Assembly: GCF_020171315.1 (NCBI RefSeq)
Contig: NZ_JAIUZP010000007.1
Span: 308,219-372,218, forward strand
Source of the DNA: Pseudooceanicola nanhaiensis
GTDB lineage: Bacteria > Pseudomonadota > Alphaproteobacteria > Rhodobacterales > Rhodobacteraceae
Direction: 5' to 3'
Length of the DNA: 64,000 nucleotides
Positions 28,472 to 36,001 of the stretch are shown here, piece by piece (position 1 is the stretch's first letter; every line of letters begins with the position of its first letter). Both the position numbers and the translations under genes were made by a program. The notes beneath the pieces were generated by a model that was given only the letters and a program-made list of their open reading frames with translations, ran no database searches and was not told the DNA's origin.

Positions 28472-29416
28472 ATGTCTGTTCTGTCTAAAGCCTACATGCA
28501 CAACGAAGCCGCAGCATTTGCGCACGTCGAGAGCATTCTGTGGCCGAACGGTCCAGTTTGCCCGCACTGCGGCGTTGTGGATAGCGCATACAAGCTTGAA
28601 GGCGTACGCACGAAGGCCAGCAAGAAGCACCCTGAAGGCAAGGAGCGTTTCGGCCTGTGGAAGTGCCGTGGGTGCCGTAAGCAATTCACCGTCCGCAAGG
28701 GAACTATCTTCGAGGAAAGCCACATCGAAATGTTCAAGTGGCTTCAAGCAATTCACCTGATGGTGTCCAGCAAGAAGGGTATCAGCGCGCACCAACTGCA
28801 CCGCGTTCTGGAAATCACGCACAAGAGCGCATGGTTCATGGCTCACCGCATCCGCGAGGCAATGCGTACAGATGGGAGCTTTGACTTCGGAGCTGGTGGC
28901 GGCACTGTAGAGGTAGACGAGACATACATCGGTCGTGAGCCGGGCCGTGCCAAGCGCAACGGCTGGGGCCACAAGATGAAGGTTCTGACCCTCGTGGACC
29001 GCAACACCGGCCAGGCACGCAACTTCGTTCTAGATAGCGTGAACAAGAAAACCATCATGCCGATCCTGCGTGATAACATCGCCCGCGAGGCTAGCATCAT
29101 GACTGATGAAGCACGCTGGTACGGTGATCTTGCTCTTGAGTTCGCTTCCCATGATCACGTTCAGCACGGCGCTGGCGAGTTTGGACGTGGCGATATCCAC
29201 ACCAACACAGTCGAGGGCTACTACAGCGTCTTTAAGCGCGGCATGAAGGGAGTGTACCAGCATTGCTCAAAGAAGCACCTGCACCGCTACGCGGCTGAGT
29301 TTGAGTTCCGCTACAACAATCGCTCGGCCAATGGTGTTGAGGATATGGAGCGCGGTGAAATCGCGCTGCGCTCGGTAGTCGGCAAGCGGCTAACGTACCA
29401 AAGGGCTGATATCTAA
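28472..29416 (+). CDS. IS1595-family (ISXO2-like) transposase
   Basis: A 314-residue DDE-type transposase. The N-terminal zinc ribbon (CPHCG near residue 30 and CRGCRKQF near residue 68) is followed by a helix-turn-helix-like region (KGISAHQLHRVLEITHKSAWFMAHR). The ISXO2 catalytic core follows: VEVDETYIG near residue 148, MTDEARWY near 210 and DIHTNTVEGYYSVFKRGMKG, which holds the last acidic residue, near 245-262. The length is normal and no frameshift is seen. The start follows AAGGAAGCCCGCC. Confidence 0.95.
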   Translation: MSVLSKAYMHNEAAAFAHVESILWPNGPVCPHCGVVDSAYKLEGVRTKASKKHPEGKERFGLWKCRGCRKQFTVRKGTIFEESHIEMFKWLQAIHLMVSSKKGISAHQLHRVLEITHKSAWFMAHRIREAMRTDGSFDFGAGGGTVEVDETYIGREPGRAKRNGWGHKMKVLTLVDRNTGQARNFVLDSVNKKTIMPILRDNIAREASIMTDEARWYGDLALEFASHDHVQHGAGEFGRGDIHTNTVEGYYSVFKRGMKGVYQHCSKKHLHRYAAEFEFRYNNRSANGVEDMERGEIALRSVVGKRLTYQRADI

Positions 29417-29507
29417 TGACAAATAGGTTATTGATTCATAAAGGTTTTTGGCATACACTAGTAGTGCGGTCAAACGCCGGTGTCCTGAGGGGTTCTGCCC
29501 ATTTTCT

Positions 29508-29530
29508 CGGCCCGGGGGGCCGCATTTTTT
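29508..29530 (+). terminator. Transposase terminator
   Basis: The hairpin CGGCCC-GGG-GGGCCG is followed by CATTTTTT. It ends transcription from the transposase side and overlaps the last bases of the convergent DUF3800 gene. Confidence 0.8.
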
Positions 29531-30356
29531 ATTTGTAGTGCTTAGTTATCCAATGGGACACGGGTTCTGACTGGTGCGGCCCTCTAGGGAAAAATTTCAT
29601 CCCATAGCTAAGAGCATTTCCACTGTTGTCATACACGGTTGGCCTTAGGATTTTAGCGTACCTGTGTTCCGTGTTGCCCCAAGCATCCGACTCAAGGCCC
29701 CATCTGATTCCGCTGGCAACAAGGTCCGCAAGTTGCAACCCGGAGTAATCCTTTTTTTGGTGCGCCGACACATGGGTTGGCTCAATTGCAGGCCAGTAGA
29801 TTCTAACATCTCTTTTGAGGGTCTTCTCCCAGAGCGGATCTGCGGCTTCTGCTGTCTGACCCTTTAAGAGCTTTAGATATTCTCTCAAGTCGTCATAAGA
29901 TGCATGCCGCTTGTGTTCGAACCTAACCCTAGTCAAGCACCCCAGCCCGTGGGCGTGGCCAGTGTCCCTACTGCTCCAAGAGATGCGCTCCAAAAGCAGC
30001 CTAGCGGCGTAATAGTATAGACGGTTGCCATCCGCCTCGAACACCTCAGGCTTGTCGATACGCCTCTTGTTGATCACTACTGTGGCTGTTCTTACAGGCA
30101 AATTCGCGATAGATTGCAGGGCAAACACTCTCTGATCGTGTCTTAGCTTGGAAAAGTGCAGCACCTCTCTCTCACCTTTTCCCATACGCCTGCGGATGCT
30201 GTTCGCGAGGGATCTCAACGCCAAATCCCTACCTGCCGAAACCAAAACGGCAGAGAGGACAAACCAGTCGGTGCTTCCCTTTGGTTCTGGTGGGTCTCTA
30301 AACTTAAATCCGGTGCAGCCAGATTCATCGATGTAAGCAACAAACGAATGATCCAT
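29529..30356 (-). CDS. DUF3800 domain protein, IS passenger
   Basis: A 275-residue protein opening MDHSFVAYIDESGCTGF, the DUF3800 hallmark with adjacent Asp and Glu. LSAVLVSAG and LHFSKLRH follow, and near residue 212 DYSGLQLADLVASGIRWGLE carries the conserved Asp of the family. DUF3800 proteins have an RNase H-like fold and are frequent in mobile elements and defence islands; nuclease activity is inferred, not shown. It has no obvious Shine-Dalgarno sequence, and its start is only 14 bp from the divergent start of the 56-aa gene, so their 5' regions overlap. It is a passenger in the IS and not required for known IS1595 transposition. Confidence 0.85.
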   Translation of the reverse strand: MDHSFVAYIDESGCTGFKFRDPPEPKGSTDWFVLSAVLVSAGRDLALRSLANSIRRRMGKGEREVLHFSKLRHDQRVFALQSIANLPVRTATVVINKRRIDKPEVFEADGNRLYYYAARLLLERISWSSRDTGHAHGLGCLTRVRFEHKRHASYDDLREYLKLLKGQTAEAADPLWEKTLKRDVRIYWPAIEPTHVSAHQKKDYSGLQLADLVASGIRWGLESDAWGNTEHRYAKILRPTVYDNSGNALSYGMKFFPRGPHQSEPVSHWITKHYK

Positions 30357-30370
30357 AAATTGAGGCGACT

Positions 30371-30541
30371 ATGAATAATGAAAAGAGTCAACTCGACAAG
30401 TTCAAGGAAGCCGCTCGCCAGCTTGAGACGGACGACGACGAAGAGCGGTTTGATGAGCGGCTGAAGAAGATCGTTAAGAGGCCGTTGACCGAAGAATCCG
30501 GCTCTGATTCAATGCCTAATGATGATGGTGCTGATGGCTAG
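30371..30541 (+). CDS. Small acidic IS passenger protein, 56 aa
   Basis: Fifty-six codons start at an ATG after TGAGGCGACT (GAGG site). The product begins MNNEKSQLDKFKEAARQLET and continues with a run of acidic residues (DDDEERFDERLKK), then an acidic tail ending DDGADG. It is helical and strongly charged with no hydrophobic core. Proteins of this look accompany IS1595-type transposases in alphaproteobacteria, from memory rather than a search. Its start lies 14 bp from that of the divergent DUF3800 gene, so a promoter would have to lie inside the latter. Confidence 0.7.
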   Translation: MNNEKSQLDKFKEAARQLETDDDEERFDERLKKIVKRPLTEESGSDSMPNDDGADG

Positions 30542-30579
30542 CGATGGCGGCCTCACCGCCTTCTCATATGCTCAAACTG

Positions 30580-30678
30580 TTACTTGCAGTTCTTGCGCGG
30601 AGGACGGCGTTTGTGGGTAACCACTTTCACCGTCTTCCGACCTGTCGGCTTGGTTTTGCAACCGCACTTCTTGGCCAC
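30580..30678 (-). CDS. Tiny basic cysteine-containing IS passenger protein, 32 aa
   Basis: A 32-codon frame starts at GTG 30678, ten bases after AAAGGAGGTG (30687-30696), an almost perfect anti-16S match. The product begins MAKKCGCKTKPTGRKTVKVV and ends RRPPRKNCK. It is very basic, with Cys at positions 5, 7 and 31. The ribosome-binding site is the strongest in the element, which argues that this is a real gene although it is far below normal gene-finder limits. An inward-facing TTGACA in the right terminal repeat could drive it. Function unknown; nucleic-acid or metal binding is a guess from composition. Confidence 0.6.
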   Translation of the reverse strand: MAKKCGCKTKPTGRKTVKVVTHKRRPPRKNCK

Positions 30679-30810
30679 GAGGCACTCACCTCCTTTCCCG
30701 GACAGCGGTCCGCGCTGTTTCAGAACGCGCCCATTCCAGTTGATGAGGTGGCGGTGAGACCGTCGCCAAACTACCCTGCGCCAAGCTGGTTTGTCAAATA
30801 TACAATCGCC

Positions 30811-30818
30811 TTCTGGAA
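30811..30818. repeat. Target-site duplication, right copy (TTCTGGAA)
   Basis: This is an exact copy of 28395-28402, directly outside the right inverted repeat. Confidence 0.92.
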
Positions 30819-30842
30819 AGATGAAGTTGCGGGCGCGGCGGG

Positions 30843-31682
30843 TCAGAGCCTGCGGCGCATGGTGACGGGGCCTTCGCCTGCGGCCTCGATGCGGGCAATC
30901 GTGTCAGTGATACCCTCGTAGGCCACGGCCATGTCGTTGCCGTTGGCGTGGATCAGCGTCGTCGGATCGGTGACCCAGGCCACGTGACCTTTCCAGAAGA
31001 TCAGGTCTCCGCGCTGGTAGGGCGCGCCTTCGGGCAGGGGGTGACCCAACTCGCGGGACTGCATGTCGCTGTCGCCGGGGCAGGAAATGCCCGCCATCAG
31101 GCAGCCCGCCTGCACAAGGCCGGAACAGTCGATCCCGTCGCGGGAATTCCCGCCCCAGAGGTAGGGCGTGCCGATCAGGCTTTCGGCCACGGCGACCGGG
31201 TCGGCCACCGGCTCCAGCAGAGGGCGCAGGTGCTTGGCAAAGACATGGCCGTGGCTGGTGCGCGCCCATTTGCCCTCGAAATCCTCGACCTTCACGCGAG
31301 CGCCGAGGCTCAGGTGCGTGATGTCGGGGCTCTTCAGGTCGGCCTCGGTATAGAGATGGGTCGAGGGCACGGCGACCACGTGATCGGGCGCGCCTTCGGC
31401 GGGAAGCGCCTCGAGATCGGATTCCTTCAGGTACCCGGTGTAGCCGTCGCGGGCGGCCTCGATGAAGGCCCAGCCCTGCCGCATCTCGTAGACCCGCACC
31501 AGCTCCCCCAGCAGCATCTGCCGGTCGCGCGGGCCGCCGGGACGACCGCGCAGGTCGGTGATCGGATGGGCGATGCAGCGCACGGTGCCCTCGACGAAGC
31601 GCTCCGCTTCGGCGCGGCCCATCAGGGCGACCGAGGCGACGCGCCCGTTGCAGGGCCAGCGGCGGCGGTCCGGCGCGCTCAT
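30843..31682 (-). CDS. NlpC/P60-family cell-wall hydrolase
   Basis: A 279-residue protein with two N-terminal SH3-like segments (about residues 30-150) and a C-terminal NlpC/P60 cysteine peptidase domain. The catalytic Cys is in GIDCSGLVQAGCLMAG and the His in GHVAWVTD, with LIHANGND supplying the third polar residue. Such enzymes cut the gamma-D-Glu-diaminopimelate bond in peptidoglycan peptides. No signal peptide is seen, so it may act on recycled muropeptides in the cytoplasm. Its ATG overlaps the stop of the aminopeptidase gene (ATGA), which fits a joint role in peptide recycling. Confidence 0.9.
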   Translation of the reverse strand: MSAPDRRRWPCNGRVASVALMGRAEAERFVEGTVRCIAHPITDLRGRPGGPRDRQMLLGELVRVYEMRQGWAFIEAARDGYTGYLKESDLEALPAEGAPDHVVAVPSTHLYTEADLKSPDITHLSLGARVKVEDFEGKWARTSHGHVFAKHLRPLLEPVADPVAVAESLIGTPYLWGGNSRDGIDCSGLVQAGCLMAGISCPGDSDMQSRELGHPLPEGAPYQRGDLIFWKGHVAWVTDPTTLIHANGNDMAVAYEGITDTIARIEAAGEGPVTMRRRL

Positions 31683-33064
31683 AGGTCGAGCGCCTTGGGC
31701 AGGGCCGCGAGGATTGCGCGGGCGCCCTGTCCGGTGCCGCCCTTGGTGCGGCCCGGCTTGGCCGCGGGGCACCAGCCGTAGATGTCGAAATGGGTGTAGC
31801 GGCTGGCCTCGCCAGCGAAACGCTTCAGGAAGAGCGCCGCGGTGATGGAGCCTGCGAAGCCGCCTGACGGGGCATTGTCCAGATCGGCGATACCCGGTTC
31901 GATCATCGCCTCGTAGGGCGCGTGGAAGGGCATCCGCCAGACCGGGTCCGCATGGGCCGCGCCGCCTTCGGCAATGGCGGCCGCGACGGGTTCGTCATCG
32001 GTGTAGTAGGGCGCCAGATCGGGACCGACGGCCACCCGGGCCGCACCGGTGAGCGTGGCCATGGAGATCATCAGATCGGGCGCGCTCTCGGCCGCAAGGG
32101 CGAGGGCGTCGGCGAGGACGAGGCGACCCTCCGCATCCGTATTGTTGATTTCGACTGTCTGGCCGTCGCGCGCCGTCAGGATGTCGCCGGGCCGGAAGGC
32201 ATTGCCGCTGATGGAGTTCTCCACCGCGGGGATCAGCACGCGCAGCTTCACCTTCAGCCCCAGCCCCATGATCATCCGGGCCAGCCCCAGCACGGTGGCC
32301 GCGCCGCCCATGTCCTTTTTCATCAGCCCCATGCTGGCACCGGGCTTGATGTTCAGCCCACCAGTGTCGAAGCAGACACCCTTGCCGACCAGCGTCAGCG
32401 CAGGCCCTTCGCGGCCCCATGTGATGTCGATCAGCCGGGGCGCGCGTTCGCTGGCGCGGCCGACGGTGTGGATCAGCGGGAAGTTCTTGGTCAGCAGGTC
32501 GCGTCCGCGCGTGACCGAGATCGTCGCGCCATAGCTTTCCGCCAGATGGGTCGCGGCCTCTTCGAGGTCGGCGGGGCCCATGTCGTTCGAGGGGGTGTTG
32601 ATCAGGTCGCGGGTCAGCATCTCGCCTGCCGCGATCTCCTCCAGCCGCTTGGCGTCGACACCGGTGGGGGCGATCAGCTGCGCCTTGGCGCCAGATGCCG
32701 CGTGGTAGCGGTCGAAGGCATAGGCGGCGAAGAGCCAGCCGAGGGCCTCTTCCTCCGCCGCGGCCTCCGGCAGGCCCGAGGCAATGCGGTAGGTCCCGGC
32801 GGGCAGTTTCAGCGCCGCATCGGCAAGGTGGAACCGGCCCCGGCGACGTTTGGCGGCCGTGCCATAGCCGATCAGCGCCCCGGAGGGTGCACCCTCTGCG
32901 CCGGGCAGCAGAAGCAGGCTGCCGAGGGCCCCGGTGAAGCCCGCGCCCGTCACCCAAGCCTGCGTTGCTGCGGGCTGCTCGGCCATCCAGGCCTCCAACG
33001 ATCCGGTTTCGATGATGTGCAGTGGCAGCGCATCCGGAGTGTCGGGGGCAAAGCTGGGGCTCAT
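31679..33064 (-). CDS. Leucyl aminopeptidase family protein (M17)
   Basis: A 461-residue cytosolic metallopeptidase. The M17 metal and active-site blocks are visible: LVGKGVCFDTGGLNIKPG and MKKDMGGAA near residue 250, and the signature NNTDAEGRLVLADALALA near 320. It removes N-terminal residues from peptides using two metal ions. The start at 33064 has CAAGGAGACCGCC upstream. It is translationally coupled to the NlpC/P60 gene, a pairing that fits degradation of cell-wall peptides. Confidence 0.93.
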   Translation of the reverse strand: MSPSFAPDTPDALPLHIIETGSLEAWMAEQPAATQAWVTGAGFTGALGSLLLLPGAEGAPSGALIGYGTAAKRRRGRFHLADAALKLPAGTYRIASGLPEAAAEEEALGWLFAAYAFDRYHAASGAKAQLIAPTGVDAKRLEEIAAGEMLTRDLINTPSNDMGPADLEEAATHLAESYGATISVTRGRDLLTKNFPLIHTVGRASERAPRLIDITWGREGPALTLVGKGVCFDTGGLNIKPGASMGLMKKDMGGAATVLGLARMIMGLGLKVKLRVLIPAVENSISGNAFRPGDILTARDGQTVEINNTDAEGRLVLADALALAAESAPDLMISMATLTGAARVAVGPDLAPYYTDDEPVAAAIAEGGAAHADPVWRMPFHAPYEAMIEPGIADLDNAPSGGFAGSITAALFLKRFAGEASRYTHFDIYGWCPAAKPGRTKGGTGQGARAILAALPKALDL

Positions 33065-33434
33065 GGCGGTCTCCTTGGAAATTCTGGCGGCAGCGTAGTC
33101 GCTTGCGCCGTTCGCGCAAGGGAATTGCAGGGGGGCATCGGGGCGCCCGAAGAGGGGGCGGGGCGGGCTTCGGATCGCGCGTCCGGTTGCGTGGGGGCGC
33201 CGCGGCGCACGCATAAATCGGTGTTATATCAATATGATAAATTGCGCCTATGGGCCGGAACCCATGAGGCTGGCAGCGCCCGGGGCGCCGCGGTATACCA
33301 TTGTCTGCACGGGGCGCAGGTCCGGATTGAGGGGGATGCAGAGGTAAATCCAGCGTCATGGATTGCCCGGCATCTGCCGTCCGCCGACCTTGCCCCGGTC
33401 CCCCAAGGTCCCCGTTCTCGCAAGGAGTAGCCCC
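33065..33434. other. Divergent intergenic region, about 370 bp
   Basis: It separates the aminopeptidase (minus) and the amidohydrolase (plus). An AT-rich patch, TGTTATATCAATATGATAAAT near 33219-33240, is the best candidate promoter area. No RNA gene or convincing small ORF is seen. Confidence 0.5.
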
Positions 33435-34652
33435 ATGATCCCCGTCAATCCCGACCGTTTCCTCGCCGACCTTCACGCGCTGCGGCAGTTCGGGGCCAGC
33501 GGCGTCGGCAAGGGCGTGCGCCGCCGGGCCTATACCGAGCCCGACATCGCCGCGCGCCGCTGGCTGGCAGAGCAATATGCCGCAGCCGGTCTGGAGGTGC
33601 AGGTCGATCCCGTGGGCTCGGTCTGGGGCCTCGCACCGCAGGCGAAATCCCTGCTGGTCGGCTCGCATTCCGACAGCCAGCCCGAAGGCGGCTGGCTCGA
33701 CGGGGCGCTCGGTGTGATCTGCGGGCTGGAACTGGCCCGCGCCGCACGCGAGGCGGGCGGGCCCGCGATCTCCGCGGTGTCGTTCCAGGATGAGGAGGGG
33801 CGCTTCGGCGTGACCACCGGCAGCCGGGTCTGGGGCGGGCTGACCGCGCTGGAGGAAGCCGACGCGCTTACAGACGTGGACGGCGTCAGCTTTGCCGAGG
33901 CCCGCGCGCTGATGGCCGACATGGCAGGGGGCTTCGTTGCGCCCGAGCGGTTCACCGGCTTCCTCGAATGCCACATCGAGCAGGGGCCCTGGCTCGACGA
34001 GGCGGGCGAGGCGGTGGGCGTCGTCTCGAACATCGTCGGCATCCGCAACATGGAGATCACCTTCGGCGGCGAGCAGAACCATGCGGGCACCACGCCGATG
34101 CACCGGCGCAAGGATGCCTTCCAGGGCGCGGTGCGGTTCCAGGGGCTGCTCGCCGATCGCTTCCGCAACGTGGTGACGCCCGAGACGGTCTGGACCACTG
34201 GCCATATCGAGGTGCACCCGGGCAGCCACTCCATCGTGCCGGGCCATTGCCGTTTCGCGATGCAGTGGCGCGACAAGGAGGTCGAGCGGATGGCCCGCAT
34301 GGAGGCGATCATTCGCGAGACCGCCGAGGAGGTCGCGGCGAGCATGGGCCTGACGGTGTCCTTCTCGGGCATCCTCGGGCTGGAGCCGGTGCCGATGGAC
34401 GCGGCCATGCAGGACGACCTCGCCGCGGCGGCGGAGGCCGTGGCACCGGGCCGCTGGCGGCGGATGCAGTCGGGCGCGCTCCACGATGCCACCAGCGTGG
34501 CGGAGCACATGCCGGTGGCGATGCTCTTCGTGCCCTCGATCCGCGGGATCAGCCACGACTTCGCCGAGGACACGGCAGAGGCCGACCTCGTGACCGGGTT
34601 ACAGGTGCTGGCGGACGGGGCCGCGCGGATGGCGAAGCGGATGGGGCTGTGA
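33435..34652 (+). CDS. M20-family amidohydrolase (allantoate / N-carbamoyl-amino-acid hydrolase type)
   Basis: A 405-residue zinc hydrolase. Metal ligands and family motifs are seen in [19 protein letters not shown] (about residue 75), [10 protein letters not shown] (about 118), [10 protein letters not shown] (about 180) and [15 protein letters not shown] (about 218). These are typical of allantoate amidohydrolase, ureidoglycolate amidohydrolase and N-carbamoyl-L-amino-acid hydrolase, which release ammonia or carbamate from ureido compounds. The exact substrate cannot be decided. The ATG at 33435 follows AAGGAGTAGCCCC. The next gene overlaps its stop. Confidence 0.9.
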   Translation: MIPVNPDRFLADLHALRQFGASGVGKGVRRRAYTEPDIAARRWLAEQYAAAGLEVQVDPVGSVWGLAPQAKSLLVGSHSDSQPEGGWLDGALGVICGLELARAAREAGGPAISAVSFQDEEGRFGVTTGSRVWGGLTALEEADALTDVDGVSFAEARALMADMAGGFVAPERFTGFLECHIEQGPWLDEAGEAVGVVSNIVGIRNMEITFGGEQNHAGTTPMHRRKDAFQGAVRFQGLLADRFRNVVTPETVWTTGHIEVHPGSHSIVPGHCRFAMQWRDKEVERMARMEAIIRETAEEVAASMGLTVSFSGILGLEPVPMDAAMQDDLAAAAEAVAPGRWRRMQSGALHDATSVAEHMPVAMLFVPSIRGISHDFAEDTAEADLVTGLQVLADGAARMAKRMGL

Positions 34653-35299
34653 GCGGGGATCTTTCCGCCGAATTCGCCCTGCCGGAGCTTGCGGCGGCAC
34701 TGCTGCCGCGGGCCTTCGACCGTGAGGACGGCGCCCATGATCATGCGCATCTGCTGCGGGTCTGGCGCAATGCGGCCCGGATCGCGGCGGTTGACGGGGG
34801 CGACCTGCGTGTGTTGACGGCGGCGGTGATCCTGCATGACGGGGTCTGGGTCTCCAAGACCTCGCCGCACCGGGCGCAGGCCTCAAGGTTGGCCGGTGCG
34901 CGGGCGGCGCAGATGCTGGGCGCGATGGGCTGGTCCGCGGCGGACATCGCCGCCGTCGTCCACGCCATCGAGGCGCATTCCTTCTCTGCCGGGATACCGC
35001 CCGAGAGTCACGAGGCGCGTGTGCTGCGCGACGCGGACCGGCTCGACGCCATCGGCATGGTCGGCGTGGCGCGGTGCTTCTACCTCGCGGGGACATGGGG
35101 CGCGGCGCTCTACGATCCCGCCGATCCCACGGCGGAGCGACGCGCCGAGGATGACGCGGCCCATGCGCTGGATCACTTCCGCACCAAGCTCATGAAGCTT
35201 GGGGACGGCTTCCTCACCGGTGAGGGGCAACGGCTCGCGGCGCAGCGGATGGACGACCTGCGGCACTTCTACGACAGGTTCCTCGACGAGATCGCCTGA
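34649..35299 (+). CDS. HD-domain phosphohydrolase
   Basis: A 216-residue HD-superfamily protein. The metal-binding pattern H...HD...D is seen in [22 protein letters not shown] and [19 protein letters not shown]. The resemblance is to the YedJ/YpgQ-like group, which hydrolyses nucleoside di- or triphosphates. It starts with a GTG whose bases overlap the previous stop (GTGA), so translation is coupled to the amidohydrolase; a joint role in nucleotide or purine-nitrogen salvage is possible. It meets the response regulator gene tail to tail with no gap. Confidence 0.87.
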   Translation: MSGDLSAEFALPELAAALLPRAFDREDGAHDHAHLLRVWRNAARIAAVDGGDLRVLTAAVILHDGVWVSKTSPHRAQASRLAGARAAQMLGAMGWSAADIAAVVHAIEAHSFSAGIPPESHEARVLRDADRLDAIGMVGVARCFYLAGTWGAALYDPADPTAERRAEDDAAHALDHFRTKLMKLGDGFLTGEGQRLAAQRMDDLRHFYDRFLDEIA

Positions 35300-36001
35300 T
35301 CAATCCCAGTCCACATCGCCGAGGAAGATATAGCCCGCGCCGTAGATCGTCTTGATCAGGCGCGGGTTCTTCGGGTCCTCGCGCAGCTTGGTGCGGAGCC
35401 GCGAGATGCGCACGTCCATGGCGCGATCAAAGCTTTCGCCCGCCGCGCCGCCGAGGATCTCCTGCATCATCGCCCGGCTGATCAGCCGCTTGGGCCGTTC
35501 GAGGAAGAGCCGCAGCACCTCTCCTTCGGCATGGGAGAAGGGCGTTTCGCCGCCATCGGCATCGACGAGGGCATAGCGGTCGAAGGCCGCCGTCCAGCCG
35601 GCGAAGCGGGCGGTCTGGCCGGTCTGGGGGGCGGGCTTGTCACGGCGCAGGCGGGCGCGGACGCGGGCCACGACCTCGGCCGGCTCGAAGGGCTTGATGA
35701 TGTAGTCATCGGCCCCGAGTTCGAGACCCGTCACGCGGTCCTGCACCTCGGCCCGGCCCGAGATGATCACCACCGCAGCGCCCTGTTCCAGCGCGAGGCG
35801 ATGCACCAGCGTCAGCCCGTCCCGGTCGGGCAGCGAGAGGTCCACGAGGCAGAGATCGGGCGAGCAGGTCTTCAGCGCGGCCTCGAACTCCGTCGCGCGG
35901 GAGAAGGAGAGGGTGCGGAAGCCCGCCTCCTCCAGCGCCTCGGAGAGCAGGTGGCGGATTGCCGGTTCGTCGTCGAGGATGGTGACCAGCGGTTCGCTCA
36001 T
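35300..36001 (-). CDS. OmpR/PhoB-family response regulator
   Basis: A 233-residue two-domain regulator. The receiver domain has ILDDEPAIRHLL (acidic pocket), the phospho-acceptor Asp in DLCLVDLSLPDRDGL and the Lys in DDYIIKPFEPAEVV. The C-terminal winged helix ends RISRLRTKLREDPKNPRLIKTIYGAGYIFL. Its ATG overlaps the stop of the sensor kinase gene, so the two form a cognate pair. It likely controls the divergent acyl-CoA synthetase/ABC transporter operon starting at 38106. Confidence 0.93.
   Translation of the reverse strand: MSEPLVTILDDEPAIRHLLSEALEEAGFRTLSFSRATEFEAALKTCSPDLCLVDLSLPDRDGLTLVHRLALEQGAAVVIISGRAEVQDRVTGLELGADDYIIKPFEPAEVVARVRARLRRDKPAPQTGQTARFAGWTAAFDRYALVDADGGETPFSHAEGEVLRLFLERPKRLISRAMMQEILGGAAGESFDRAMDVRISRLRTKLREDPKNPRLIKTIYGAGYIFLGDVDWD

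Larger units (their letters stand above)
28403..30810. mobile_element. Complete IS1595-family insertion element with three passenger genes
   Basis: A 2,408-bp element bounded by perfect 23-bp inverted repeats (28403-28425 and 30788-30810, each beginning GGCGATTGTATATTTGACA from its outer end) and an 8-bp target duplication. Inside are an ISXO2-like transposase (28472), a DUF3800 gene (29529, minus), a 56-aa acidic protein (30371, plus) and a 32-aa basic protein (30580, minus). Removing the element and one target copy restores an uninterrupted intergenic sequence between the DUF2794 and NlpC genes. The intact ends, intact transposase and clean duplication suggest a recent insertion. The lower GC content also marks it as acquired. 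Confidence 0.95.

Noticed and set aside
31995..34556. Antisense open frame of 853 codons across the aminopeptidase and amidohydrolase
   Set aside because: It spans two divergent real genes and the promoter region between them, and shows no recognisable domain.
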